A stretch of 64,000 nucleotides of DNA. Origin: Branchipolynoe longqiensis (Eukaryota > Annelida > Polychaeta > Phyllodocida > Polynoidae). Position numbers and translations under genes: made by a program. The DNA lies in the NCBI GenBank assembly GCA_030323885.1, contig CM059193.1, positions 72,515,543-72,579,542 of the forward strand. Direction: 5' to 3'. The notes below the pieces were generated by a model that saw nothing but the letters and a program-made list of their open reading frames with translations, ran no database searches and was not told the origin of the DNA. Of this stretch, positions 54,251 through 64,000 are shown in pieces (the first letter of the stretch is position 1; each line of letters starts with the position of its first letter).

Positions 54251-54488
54251 ACTATTCAGTTAGATTAAAGTTGGAATATTTTAGTGAACATTATAGATAT
54301 GTGGTAGTAGTCTGAAGAGGACATACGTAGGCACGCACGGTGGATTCTGAAAATGCAATTTAGTTAAATACTATTCAGTTAAATTAAAGTTGGAATATTT
54401 TAGTGAACATTATAGATCTATGGTAGTAGTCTGAAAAGGATATACGTAGGCACGCACGGTGGATTCTGAAAATGCAATTTAACTCAAC
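54251..54488. repeat. 119-bp tandem duplication
   Basis: ACTATTCAGTTAGATTAAAG..TGCAATTTA at 54251-54369 is repeated at 54370-54488 with about five differences. Confidence 0.9.
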
Positions 54489-54835
54489 AGTAGCATACTG
54501 TGATAGCCCACGGTCTTCCCCACACTGCCACGCACTCACGGAAGAACGCCAAGATTCAGTATCAGTACACTTCAACCTGGTTTATTACAAAACCTCTCTG
54601 CTCTCTGCAGCGTCCCCAGTCAACTGACCCGCCCCTAACTTGCCAGGTCCCACGTTGCCTCTATAGGTGGGTGGGGGGTGAGCTAGCCACATGCAGTAGA
54701 GGGCAGCCCAGTCGGGGTCTGCCCGGTGTCTAGCCTGCCGCCACCTAGCGCAGTTCAGTGTAACTGCGTAGGTGTGCGGCGTACTGTCTGCCGCCACCGC
54801 GTGGTAGTGGGGCTCATGTACAGACTACTACAATA
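54489..54835. other. GC-richer unassigned block, possible solo LTR
   Basis: Begins TGTGATAGCCCACGG and ends near GACTACTACA (TG..CA). On the minus strand a TAATAAACC poly(A)-like signal lies inside. No target duplication or internal partner was found, so an LTR is only one possibility. Confidence 0.3.
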
Positions 54836-54877
54836 TCATATATAATAAAGGAATTATATTTATTAATATACAAACAA

Positions 54878-54975
54878 ACCAGACGGGATGGCCGACTGAG
54901 TTTGAGCGTCCGTCTCCCGTGTTGGTAGATCGTGGGTTCGAACCCTGGTTGAGTCAAACCAATGAAATTTGTCGT
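54878..54975 (+). mobile_element. SINE head B fragment
   Basis: Head GACGGGATGGCCGACTGAGT and B-box GTGGGTTCGAACCCTGG, then only the first body bases. Confidence 0.8.
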
Positions 54976-55012
54976 CCCCGATATTTAAAATTCCTCCAGT
55001 GTGTGCTGCGCG

Positions 55013-55212
55013 AAAGGGGGGGGGGGGGGGGGGGCACCCGTATACATTACCCTGACAGCTGGTGGAGTGTGGGGGGGGGGGGGGGGTACTCCAGCAGGCG
55101 CATATAGAGGAATATAGGAGGAAGTATATGTACCCCTAGTATTCATACTTGTATAATGAGTTATACATCACATCAATATATATTATATTATATGTGTATA
55201 TGTGTATATATG

Positions 55213-55255
<43 letters not shown>
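55013..55255. repeat. G-runs and (TA)n microsatellites
   Basis: G-runs at 55016-55034 and 55070-55086, and TA/TATG repeats at 55180-55254. Confidence 0.85.
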
Positions 55256-55422
55256 GACCAATGCATATATTTATATTAAACGAATTATGAGGTTGCAAAT
55301 CGTGGTTTCATACACAATCGGCCTGAGCGTGTTCCCCACACTAACCCCAGCAGATCAGACTTTCGGCAACTGACAGGCGTCGAGCTCAGTCGGGTGTAAT
55401 CGGCATTAAACTACACGACGGT

Positions 55423-55437
55423 GGCGCCCCCTGGCGG
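55423..55437 (-). promoter_or_regulatory. CTCF-like motif
   Basis: GGCGCCCCCTGGCGG is very close to the reverse complement of the CTCF core as I recall it. It lies in a short non-repetitive stretch (55260-55540). Functional only if this lineage uses the same motif. Confidence 0.3.
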
Positions 55438-55616
55438 AAGCTCATTGCATTATTTAGAAGGGAACATGATGGATGGCACCCAAGTAAGTTGCACCTTTCC
55501 CACCTGTAATCAGGTTAAAGAAAACACCCTCCTCCTCTCCTCCCCCCCCGCCCCCCCCCCCCCCCCCCCCACATACACTCCTCCTCCAAAGCACTCGTCC
55601 TTCCCATGAAAGTGGT

Positions 55617-56266
55617 ATGCCCTGGTCACATACACGTTAGTTGTCGTAGTTGAACGTAGGTGAACATAGGGGAGGGTAACATGGGTCAAATGTGGTGTAA
55701 GTATGTTAAACTACATTGAAATATGTTAAGGTACGGCAGGTTTTGGTGCGGATAAATATGCTACGGTATGGATAAATATGTTACGGTACGGAGAAATACG
55801 TTACGGTATGGATAAATATGCTACGGTACGGATAAATACATTACGGTATGGATAAATACGTTACGGTACGGATAAATGCTTCAACGTATGGATGTTGGTA
55901 CGTTCAACTACATTAGCCTCCACTACGTTCTCCTGTGTCCACTAACGGCTATGGGACCAGGGCTTCATCCAAGTATGCTAAAGTACACTAGAGTACACTA
56001 GCGTACACTGGAGTACATTATCATGACGGATGCAAATTCAGCCTCTAATGTAGCGCTCTTTTGAACATGTCCAAAGATTAAATCGGAACTCACAGCCCAC
56101 CCATGTTATTACCAAGTTAGCATGATGGAGAAGTATGGATGCTGGTACGTTCAACTACTTTCAACTACTTTCAACTACTTTCAACTACATTCAACTACGT
56201 TCAACTACGTTAGCCTCCGCTATGTTCAACTACATCCACCAACGTGTATGTGACTGGGCCTTTAGC
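55617..56266. mobile_element. TIR transposon (GCCCTGGTCACATA family), full length
   Basis: About 650 bp. The left end GCCCTGGTCACATACACGTT pairs with the right end AACGTGTATGTGACTGGGCC. The interior is built of short iterations (TTACGGTATGGATAAATACG, TTTCAACTAC). No transposase frame. Confidence 0.8.
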
Positions 56267-56395
56267 ATCTTTAAACTATGAAAGTACACTCTGAATAAAG
56301 CATCAACATTTCAAAACCAAATGGTATACCTAGATGTGATACTACCTGTCCAACTTAAACACTGATGGACATATATTAAGCATCTGTTGCTGAAT

Positions 56396-56703
56396 AGTTT
56401 GTTTGCTGTTGTTTTACATCCTAGCAACATCTAAGGTCATATCAGGACAGGTACCGACTTTGTGACAGTGCACACTCATGTCAACTTTTACAGTGGTGCC
56501 CCTCTTGGAGACCAGACCGCCAGCACCATATGACCCGATATCCCACTCAGTCACATTATCCTGACATTGAGCCAACCAGTCCTTGCCCTATCCTAATAAT
56601 GTCAAGCACCAGGCTAGAAAGGGACAAGTATAAATTTTTAAGTCATCGGTTTGACTCGAACAGGGTTCTAATATAACCCACGATCCCACGGTCTACCAAC
56701 ACG
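56396..56703 (-). mobile_element. SINE, head B, with perfect TSD
   Basis: Flanked by TGTTGCTGAAT at 56385-56395 and 56704-56714. The head is truncated (ends ..CGGTCTACCAACACG), so this copy is 5'-truncated yet has a clean TSD. Confidence 0.9.
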
Positions 56704-56908
56704 TGTTGCTGAATGGAGAAGGGATACTAAGCCAATGTAATAGAGCCTGTTACTACGGAAGCCTATATGGTGTGGGATCAGAATTTTGACATGCGTGTCA
56801 AAACTAATTTTGCATGTTTCCACTGCAAATATCTCCAAAGTTAGTCATGTAAAATAACAGTTAACTCAGGCTAAAGCAAAATAGATAATAACAGCAGGCA
56901 TTCAAAAC

Positions 56909-57026
56909 TTTTATAGTGCTGCCCCAGTTGGAGACCAGACCGCCAGCACCATGACCCGATATCCTACTCAGTCACATTATCCTGACATTGAGCCAACTAG
57001 TCCTTGTCCTATCCTAATATTATACT
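56909..57026 (-). mobile_element. SINE mid-body fragment
   Basis: TTTATAGTGCTGCCCCAGTT..ATTGAGCCAACTAGTCCTTG. It lacks head and tail and sits between two copies of MITE-derived sequence. Confidence 0.75.
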
Positions 57027-57304
57027 TAGTAATATAAAATAACAGTTAACTCAGGCTAAAGGAAAGTAGATAATAATGAGCAATCTAATAAATTTATCGG
57101 ATAAAACTGCAGGCATTCAAAATCATCAGATTATGTTCTCTGTACACTGCCGACAAATCCTAAATTGAGTGAGGAGACGATTCCTTAAAGGACCAGCAAA
57201 GCTATATCACGACCTGAATGCATGATCTATAAATAGATATATGTTAAAATTGAAGTATAATAGAAGATTCCAATATGTTTTTGTGTTGTGCCAATCGTCA
57301 TATA

Positions 57305-57585
57305 ATTGAGAAGAGAGATAGAATTGAGAAAGAACTTAGAAAGAATTGAGAAAGAATTGAGAAAGAATTGAGAAAGAATTGAGAAAGAATTGAGAAAGAA
57401 TTGAGAATGAATTGAGAATGAATTGAGAATGAATTGAGAAAGAATTGAGAAAGAATTGAGAAAGAATTGAGAAAGAATCGAGAAAGAATCGAGAAAGAAT
57501 TGAGAGAGAATTGAGAAAGAATTGAGAAAGAATTGAGAGAGAATTGAGAAAGAATTGATAAGAATTGAGAAAGAATTGATAAAGA
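57305..57585. repeat. 11-bp minisatellite (AATTGAGAAAG)n
   Basis: About 25 units. Minus frames read an 11-residue super-repeat (ILSQFFLNSFS) for the same phase reason as the 31-bp array. Confidence 0.95.
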
Positions 57586-57840
57586 GAAAGCTTCCAAAAT
57601 CTCACACTAACGCAGTTCCCGTCAGTTATGTGAAATTTATCTGACAGATATATCAACAATGTAGTTTCCATAGCAATATTAAATAGGTAAAATATTTGCA
57701 AAGGATTTTCTTGAAAATAGCTCATTTTATTCTCTCTTTGCAGATATACATGTCTAGATCTATATAACTGTGCTTTCCATTCTAACGGACACATTATGAT
57801 ATTTCTTTTCTTTTTTTAAAGCCCTATCTCCTTAAAATTG

Positions 57841-58188
57841 AGGACCAGAAGGGATGGCCAAATGAGTTAGAGCGTCCGTCTCCCATGTTAGTAGATCGTG
57901 GGATCATGGGTTCCAACCCTGGTCGAGTCAAACCAATGACTTAAAAATGTATACTTGTCGCTTCCTAGCCAGACGCTCGGCATTATTAGGATAGGGAAAG
58001 GACTGGTTGGCTCAGTGTCAAGATAATGTGACTGAGTGAGATATCAGGTCATGGTGCTTGCCGCCTGATCTCCCTGTGGGGCAGCACTATAAAGTCGACA
58101 TGAGTGCACATTCACAAGTGGGTAGCCATCCTGATATGACCTTAGATGTTGCTAGAACGTAAAATAACAACAAACAAACAACAAACAA
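57841..58188 (+). mobile_element. SINE, head B, with perfect TSD
   Basis: Flanked by CCTTAAAATTG at 57830-57840 and 58189-58199. Head GGGATGGCCAAATGAGTTAG, full body and (ACAA)n tail. Confidence 0.9.
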
Positions 58189-58242
58189 CCTTAAAATTGC
58201 TGAGGACACTACATTGCAGGGATATCTCTTAAATAAATAAAT

Positions 58243-58310
58243 TTCTTCAAGCACATCAAAATTCTGACACTACAGGCTTCATTTAGTAGTAACAGGTTCC
58301 ATTAATTCTC
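58243..58310 (-). mobile_element. TTAA-type MITE, small fragment
   Basis: CAAGCACATCAAAATTCTGA..AACAGGTTCCATTAA, the middle of the family in reverse. Confidence 0.6.
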
Positions 58311-59165
58311 TCATTGAAATTGGTATGTATCGTACAAATTTCTACCTCTCATAGAACTTACTATCTATATATCTCATAAATTAGTACACCTAATATAAAT
58401 TATATCTTATAGAAATTAGTACCTCTCACAAATTACAATCTCTCATGAAAATGAGTATTTCTCATATAAATGTCTATCTCTCGTTAAAAAGACTAGCTCT
58501 CATAATATGACATATTGCTCATATAAATGATTATCTCTCTTTTCTCAATTGGAACTTTGCGTTAGTGTGTTCTTATTGGTATTCTGTACATCAATTATAT
58601 ATCTATATATATATAACAGCGATAGAAATAAGCAAAAATTGTCACTTGTCCACTGGACAAGACTGGTGTAATTTTCACTTGTCCGTCTGAATTTTCACTT
58701 GTCCCGGGAAAGCGGACAAGCTCATATTTCGAAACGCTGATGTGATATAAAACCGTGTAGAAATGAGATTTATATTCCGCCATTGCTCAACAGATGGGAC
58801 TTGTTTAACCCTGCTGATATTCACTGCAAGGTTGATTTCTGAATGTCACCTTCTGAGTCAGCCATGTCTATATATAATTGAAGTCATACCCGATAGCCTG
58901 ACACCATCCTTGACCTTTCCTCAACGGTGCCTGCAGACCCCAACTTTGCACATGGGGCCCGACAGTCCCCACACAGCCCCCATAGTCCCTACATGCCCCC
59001 ACACAGCCCCCCACATGCCCTGCAGCCCCTACAGGCCTCCTTACACTCCATTACTCTCCCAGCACACATGTCTCCAGAGGATCCACAGATCACCGACCAA
59101 TTGATACGGTAAGGTGTCCGTTTCACCAACAAATCATCGATAGCCTCCCGGCTAAATCAGACACA
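58311..59165. other. No gene recognised
   Basis: Contains loose iterations of TCTCATA/TCTCAT..AAATTAGTA (58360-58540) and a CACTTGTC triplet of direct repeats (about 58642, 58669, 58693). A 113-codon frame (58763-59104) is Pro/His-rich in its second half and not convincing. Confidence 0.4.
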
Positions 59166-59168
59166 CTA

Positions 59169-59352
59169 ATGTTTCGTAATCCGATGACTTAGACTGTCTA
59201 CCATTAAAAAAAAGTATAGCTACCGATATATTACTATTAGGCTGGACGTGGTAATATACTTTGAGGTGGTTTGTATTTATTAAGGTTAACTTTGGAGATC
59301 TCTGAAGTGAAATCATGCAAAATTAATATTGGAGTGCACACCAAAATGGTGG
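59169..59352 (-). mobile_element. TTAA-type MITE, old partial copy
   Basis: TTTCGTAATCCGATGACTTA .. GAAATCATGCAAAATTAATA .. GTGCACACCAAAAT. Confidence 0.6.
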
Positions 59353-59461
59353 GCATTTATGTATGGTGTGGCTATGGGTGTGTAGGTGCTCGCACAAAGT
59401 TACCATTGTACTTGGTTCTCGTTGTCACTATATATAACTACCATCGACTACTATAACTTAT

Positions 59462-59813
59462 AAGTCGGTTGGTTGGTTGGTTGGTTGTTGGAGTTTTATG
59501 TCCTAGCATTACCTAAAGTCATATCAAGTTGGGCACCGACTCATCGCAGTGGACCCTCATGACAACATTAATAGTGCTGCCCCACTGTGAGACCAGGCTG
59601 CCAGCACCATGACCTGATATCTGACTCAGTCACATTATCCTGACATTGAGCTAACCAGTCCTTGCCATATCCTAATAATGCAGAGCGGCTGGCTCGGAAG
59701 CGACAAGTATCAATTTTAAAGTCATTGGTTTGACTCGATCATTCGTTTGAATCCCACGATCAACCAAAATGGGAGGCGGACCCTCAACTCATTCAACCAT
59801 TCCATCCGGTGGA
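59462..59813 (-). mobile_element. SINE, head B
   Basis: Reverse copy with a (GGTT)n-expanded tail at the left and head ..CGGACCCTCAACTCATTCAACC. Confidence 0.85.
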
Positions 59814-60054
59814 TTAGTGAGACAGAGCTTATACAGGTGGCACTGGTGTTACTTGTGTTGCTGTTACTGGTGCTAGGTTAAGCTGCCCTCCATAAACAAT
59901 ACAAGAAGGTGTTCACAACCAGTAGCATTGTGAAATGGGTGCTAGTTCATCCTCATATACAAAATAAAATGCATATTGTTCATATTTAGATAATGAAGTA
60001 TATACAGCATATGTGATGTATAAGACTTATGCGAGTAATATGAATAAGCAATGC

Positions 60055-60185
60055 TTAGGACCGACCCACCGATATAACTACAGCAAAGTATTTTATGATT
60101 TTTTTTTACTCCACTCGCGGTGTTCGATTTGAAATTCTATCAACTCGGGTGACCCGAATACGTTCGTCATTTCCGCGAAGTAAAC
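60055..60185. mobile_element. TIR element (CGTATTCGATT family), deleted relative
   Basis: CCGATATAACTACAGCAAAG and CAACTCGGGTGACCCGAATACG match 24885-24905 and 25155-25200, with about 250 bp missing between them. Confidence 0.6.
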
Positions 60186-60289
60186 TATTAATATTTCATT
60201 TGTGCACCCATGTTTATGCCAAATTGTTATTTATTTCTTTTAATTTTGAATCTTTAAGGCGTTAGGCCAATCGCTTGCTCCATACCGAA

Positions 60290-60435
60290 GTTTGACGATC
60301 TATTTCCGTTTCCGTTTGCTGGATTTGGTGCACATTATTCTGAAGAACACGAGTTTACAAATGGCGGCGCCCATAGAAGGCTATTTCTGTTTCCGTTTGC
60401 TGGATTTTGGCGAAGTCAGGTTCAGTATGAGTATC
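60290..60435. promoter_or_regulatory. 82-bp partial duplication around a YY1-like site
   Basis: TTTCCGTTTCCGTTTGCTGG occurs at about 60302 and again as TTTCTGTTTCCGTTTGCTGG at about 60384. Between the two lies ACAAATGGCGGCGCCC (about 60356-60371), a strong match to the YY1-type motif. No transcript can be inferred. Confidence 0.25.
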
Positions 60436-60654
60436 GTTTGTCTCAATAAGTGTATATATCTACATGTGTTAGTCCTAAGCCTCCCCAGAGGGTGGGTCGG
60501 TATAAAGGCATGAAAGGGAATGTTCCCTATATGATAACCCATATGTTGTGTATTACTTTATGGGTGAGCCCTTTTTTACCGTTGGGGCAGGTAGCACCAC
60601 CACCCCCACCCCAACCAGTGGCACGAATACTGTCACTCGCGCACTGGAATTATT

Positions 60655-61215
60655 TAATATATATGTGTGATGTATAAGCATTATGCGAGTATAAAGGCAT
60701 GGAAGGGAGTTATTATTACTATTCTATTTGATCCTGCTATTCTTTGTATCATTTGGTGCGGAGTACCCCCCCCCCCTCCCACGTGACCACTGGCGCCACC
60801 ACCGCCAGAAGGAGAGAGGGCGAGAAAGAGAGAGGGAGAGAAAGGGGGTGAGAAAGAGAGCAAGAGAGAGACAGAGAGATGTGGAGTTTGTTGACCCAAC
60901 TGCATAATCAATTTGCACAGGGTGGATTGTTTTGTCGTCATCCCGTTAGGGGGCGCCATCGGTTGCTGGTGTGTACTTTGGCCTATCTTGTAACAACCAC
61001 CTGATATCAGCTTTGTGGCCGCTGCCATATCTATATCTGTCAAGTATTTACCCACACTGGTGTAGCGTATGGTGGCTCTAGTGGCTCTCTGGTGACATCT
61101 ATCCACCTCTATTTATATTCACATAATCCTTTTATCCACCATATATGTGATGTACAACGAATTATGCGAGTATAAAGATACGTAAGGGTTAATTATTATT
61201 ATTATTTGTTATACT
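60655..61215. repeat. Dispersed motif TGTGATGTAYAA..ATGCGAGTATAAAG
   Basis: Occurs at about 60664-60705 and 61145-61180, weaker at about 60010-60045, and inverted near 63400-63500 together with a CTTACGGAGTATA motif. The family is not recognised. Confidence 0.5.
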
Positions 61216-61389
61216 CCGTAAGACCAACACTGTACCGGTGGCTCCACCTACCCTCTTCGCCGCCACCGGATGTGGACAGACCAGTGTCAGTCGTACCGGA
61301 GGATATATATATATATATATGACTGCCAACCCGTTTTAATAATGCAAGTTGTCAGTCTTGGGACTATTCGTACCAAAGTGTGGGTTCTT

Positions 61390-61743
61390 TGCTGGAGTGT
61401 TATGCCTTAGCAACATTTAAGGTAATACTAACACTCTCATAGACTTCATAGTGTTGCTCTATTTGGATACCCTGCTGTGTATCCAAATAGATACACAGCA
61501 GGGTATGTGACACAATGTGTGTGACACGTGTGTGTGACCTGATATCCCACTCACTTACATTATCCTGATACTGAGCAAACCAGTCCCTGCCCTTTCCTAG
61601 CATTGCTGAGAGCTAGGCTATGAAACTATAGTATGAGTATCAATTTGTGTAAATCATTTTTTTGACTCAGTCAGGATTCAAATCCATGACCCTTCAAACA
61701 AGAAGCCAGTTAGAGCTCTTATCGATTTGGCCATCATGTCTGG
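61390..61743 (-). mobile_element. SINE, head A, old copy
   Basis: Diverged reverse copy with head ..GAGCTCTTATCGATTTGGCC. A local inverted repeat AGACACAGCAGGGTA-like (ACCCTGCTGTGTATCCAAAT/ATACACAGCAGGGT, about 61468-61506) has been inserted in its body. Confidence 0.75.
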
Positions 61744-61837
61744 TCCGAACCACCAGCATTATAGGGCGGGTTGTGAATGACGTCACGTTCTGGCATGAAT
61801 ATTGAAATGGCAAGTCAGTCGGACAATCAGGCTCTAC

Positions 61838-61880
61838 AGTAAAACCTCTCTAAATCGACCGACAGTAGACCGACTTTAAT
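61838..61880. mobile_element. Pogo-like MITE, single end
   Basis: ACAGTAAAACCTCTCTAAATC-type terminus followed by CGACCGAC..CCGACTTTAA. The other end is not found. Confidence 0.65.
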
Positions 61881-62440
61881 TAGTTTGGTTCAGATTGTTT
61901 CATATACATGGTTCAGATTGCTATATATATATATATATGCCGACATTGAAATTGACAAAGAGAATCTGAAAATGTTCAGATTTGCGTCAAAATCTGAAAA
62001 TAGTCAGATTTGTGTCAAATGACAGCAACAAAATGATCTCAGAGGCAGTTTTAAAGTGGTTATTTTTGTGTCACCCCATGAATATATCTTGCATGAAATA
62101 TTCAAAAGGACCAACCAATCAGACAAACACTTTGGGGTATTTACTTTTGGATATAGCGAACATAAAAAAAATAGAAGTAAAACAACTTTTTTTAAATGAC
62201 ACATTTTTTCCATTGATTTATGAAGTCAGTCTTTGTTATATAACCAATGCCTACCAAGTAAGATAATCTGTCTTTGCTTTGGTGGCTTGCCTCAGCCCCC
62301 CACCCCCACCTCACCTCCACTCCCCACATTCACCCTTACACACACACACACACACTAACCCCGATTTACTGTTCCCATCTCAGCTGACATTTTCTCCTGT
62401 TGCTTCTCCAGTTGTTCACTCTCTTCGTACCCATCATTCC
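61881..62440. other. AT-rich stretch, no gene recognised
   Basis: Short local repeats (TGGTTCAGATTG, AAAATCTGAAAAT) and a (CA)n run near 62340. A 94-codon + frame (61982-62266) shows no domain. Confidence 0.4.
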
Positions 62441-62450
62441 CCACTCCTCC

Positions 62451-62818
62451 AGACCAGACGGGATGGCCGAATGAATTGAGCATCCGTCTCCTGTTTTGGG
62501 AGATTGGGGTATTCGAACCCATGTGTTTGGGGGTTCGAACCCTGGTCGAGTCAAACCAATGACTTAAAAATTGATACTTATCACTTCCTAGCCAGGCGCT
62601 CGGCATTATTAGGATAGGGCAAGGACTGGTTGGCTCAGTGTCAGGATAATGTGACTGAGTAGGATATCAGGTCATGGTACTGCCGGTCTGATTTCCCAGT
62701 GGGGCAACACTATAAAGTCACCATGAGTGCGCACTGTCACAAGTCAGTATCCATCCTGATATGACCATAGATGTTGCTAGGATGTAAAACAACAACAAAC
62801 ACACAAACAAAAACAAAA
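62451..62818 (+). mobile_element. SINE, head B, with perfect TSD
   Basis: Flanked by CCACTCCTCC at 62441-62450 and 62819-62828. The B-box region is duplicated (ATTCGAACCC..GTTCGAACCCTGG). The most complete B copy in the window and a good consensus seed. Confidence 0.9.
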
Positions 62819-63009
62819 CCACTCCTCCCCACCCGGGCGGTGATCATTATTTCTATTTCGCCGAACCCCCCGTCCCGGCGAACCTTACTCCTGGCGCCGC
62901 CTGGAGTCAACTTCTGATACTACCACTGATTCCTGAGTGTTTCGCTCCCTCTCAAAAATTATAATACACTCAGCACAAGTCGCTTTGTTTTGTTCTTTGA
63001 TATCTTGAT

Positions 63010-63033
63010 ACCTTGATATTACATATATATATG

Positions 63034-63083
<50 letters not shown>

Positions 63084-63567
63084 TATGTGTGTGTGTGTGT
63101 GTGTGGACTACCACTTTTTGGTTAAGATATATCTATATATATATATACAAAGTCTATATATGTGTATCCTAGTTTGGATAAGATTGTTATATCTCACATA
63201 TTATACATAGGCTACTATCTTTTAGTTCAGATTGCAATATATTATATATAGACTACCACAATTTGGACTACCATAGTTTGATTCATATATATTATATATA
63301 GACTACCATAGTTTGGTTAAGATTGCCATGTGACAGACATTTGTTGACATCGGTTAGAGGAGAGGAGGGCCGCAGATGGCGCCACCAGTCAAGTGTGGAA
63401 CCTTACGGAGTATACTAATCATTATTATCAAGTAATATCAATAATTAGAACAATTTCCTTCTGTGTTTTTATACTTACATAATGCAGTATACATCACATA
63501 TATAATTATATATATATACATGGAACACCAATGGTACCATATACATATATATATATATGTGTATATA

Positions 63568-63612
<45 letters not shown>

Positions 63613-63720
63613 CCATATATGTACATATATAGACTACAATGGTTTGGTTCAGATTGTAAATATTACACATAGACTACCATGGCTTGGTTAAGATTGCCAT
63701 ATGTACACACACATACATGG
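63010..63720. repeat. TA microsatellites and GACTACCATAGTTTGG repeats
   Basis: (TA)n at 63024-63087 and 63540-63610. GACTACCATAGTTTGGTTAA-like units recur at about 63105, 63251, 63300, 63635 and 63673. Confidence 0.8.
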
Positions 63721-64000
63721 ACTGCGACAGTTTTGCTCAAACTGCAGTAGAACTGTTAGCAGTACGGCGCGCTCACCCCCGCCCCTGATACCCTCACCTA
63801 CCCATCCCTCCCTGTGGACATCGGCATAAATCCCCTATTGATGACCAGTATCAACTCCCGAAATAACTCTTCAGCCACGTCAGTCCAATGCTCAGCACAC
63901 ACACACACACTTTTCTTCAATTCACACACACAGCACTACACACACTTCATATCATGAAAATCAGCAACACAGAAATAAATTATAAACCCACCCACTGTCC
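63721..64000. other. No gene recognised
   Basis: C-rich and (CA)n-containing sequence to the window edge. Confidence 0.4.

Larger units (their letters stand above)
56296..57140 (+). mobile_element. TTAA-type MITE with nested SINE
   Basis: The 5' part (56296-56395, TCAACATTTCAAAACCAAAT..AAGCATCTGTTGCTGAAT) and 3' part (56704-57140) flank a complete SINE. A further SINE fragment and a small duplication (GTTAACTCAGGCTAAAG at about 56860 and 57043) lie in the 3' part. Confidence 0.8.

Noticed and set aside
54489..54835. Solo LTR.
   Set aside because: TG..CA ends and a poly(A)-like signal are present, but there is no target duplication and no second copy in the window; kept only as an unassigned block.
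1280..62530. tRNA-like sequences with A- and B-boxes scored as possible tRNA genes.
   Set aside because: Each is followed by the same SINE body and tail; none has a convincing full cloverleaf or an independent 3' end.

Overview
This window is 64 kb of animal nuclear DNA that appears to be intergenic or intronic. I find no convincing intact host protein-coding gene, no tRNA or rRNA gene and no CRISPR array. The long open frames are either degraded retrotransposon proteins or artefacts of simple and tandem repeats. Two pieces resemble a widespread molluscan tRNA-derived SINE (about 25.33-25.53 kb and 26.48-26.59 kb). Together with the mix of CR1/L2-, RTE- and I-type LINEs, a Mag-like Ty3/gypsy element and many MITEs, this suggests a mollusc, perhaps a gastropod. 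That assignment rests on family resemblance recalled from memory, not on a search.

The dominant element is a tRNA-headed SINE of about 330 bp with roughly 30 copies or pieces on both strands. It has two different heads (called A and B here) on one shared body. Seven copies are flanked by perfect 10-12 bp target-site duplications. The second abundant element is a MITE of about 350 bp with ends TTAAAGTTGCATAGTCCGAT. Several smaller terminal-inverted-repeat (TIR) families follow, including pogo/Tigger-like TA-flanked MITEs. Many of these are nested, so relative insertion ages can be read.

Layout: 0-12 kb holds LINE 3' ends, SINEs, MITEs and a C/T-rich minisatellite, plus a LINE 5'-UTR-like segment abutting a gelsolin-domain-like relic (10.6-11.1 kb). 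11.8-12.7 kb is an RTE-like LINE remnant. 12.7-15.46 kb and 16.26-18.66 kb are two copies of one segment, separated by a 500-N gap; this is either a tandem duplication or an unmerged haplotype. 18.7-35 kb is MITE, SINE and microsatellite rich. 35.5-38.7 kb is a tandem duplication whose second copy holds a 5'-truncated CR1-like LINE. 39.06-44.6 kb is a Ty3/gypsy provirus on the minus strand (127-bp LTR, tRNA-Leu-type primer site) set in a C-rich minisatellite. 45-50.4 kb holds microsatellites, a SINE-in-SINE inverted pair and a 31-bp satellite of about 1.3 kb. 50.4-53 kb is a 117-bp minisatellite interrupted by an RNase-H-bearing LINE. 53-64 kb is again SINEs, MITEs and AT-rich repeats.

The genes present do not form a host pathway. 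LINE machinery probably mobilised the SINEs (inferred from their TSDs), and unseen DNA transposases the MITEs. Every retroelement here with a readable frame is disabled.
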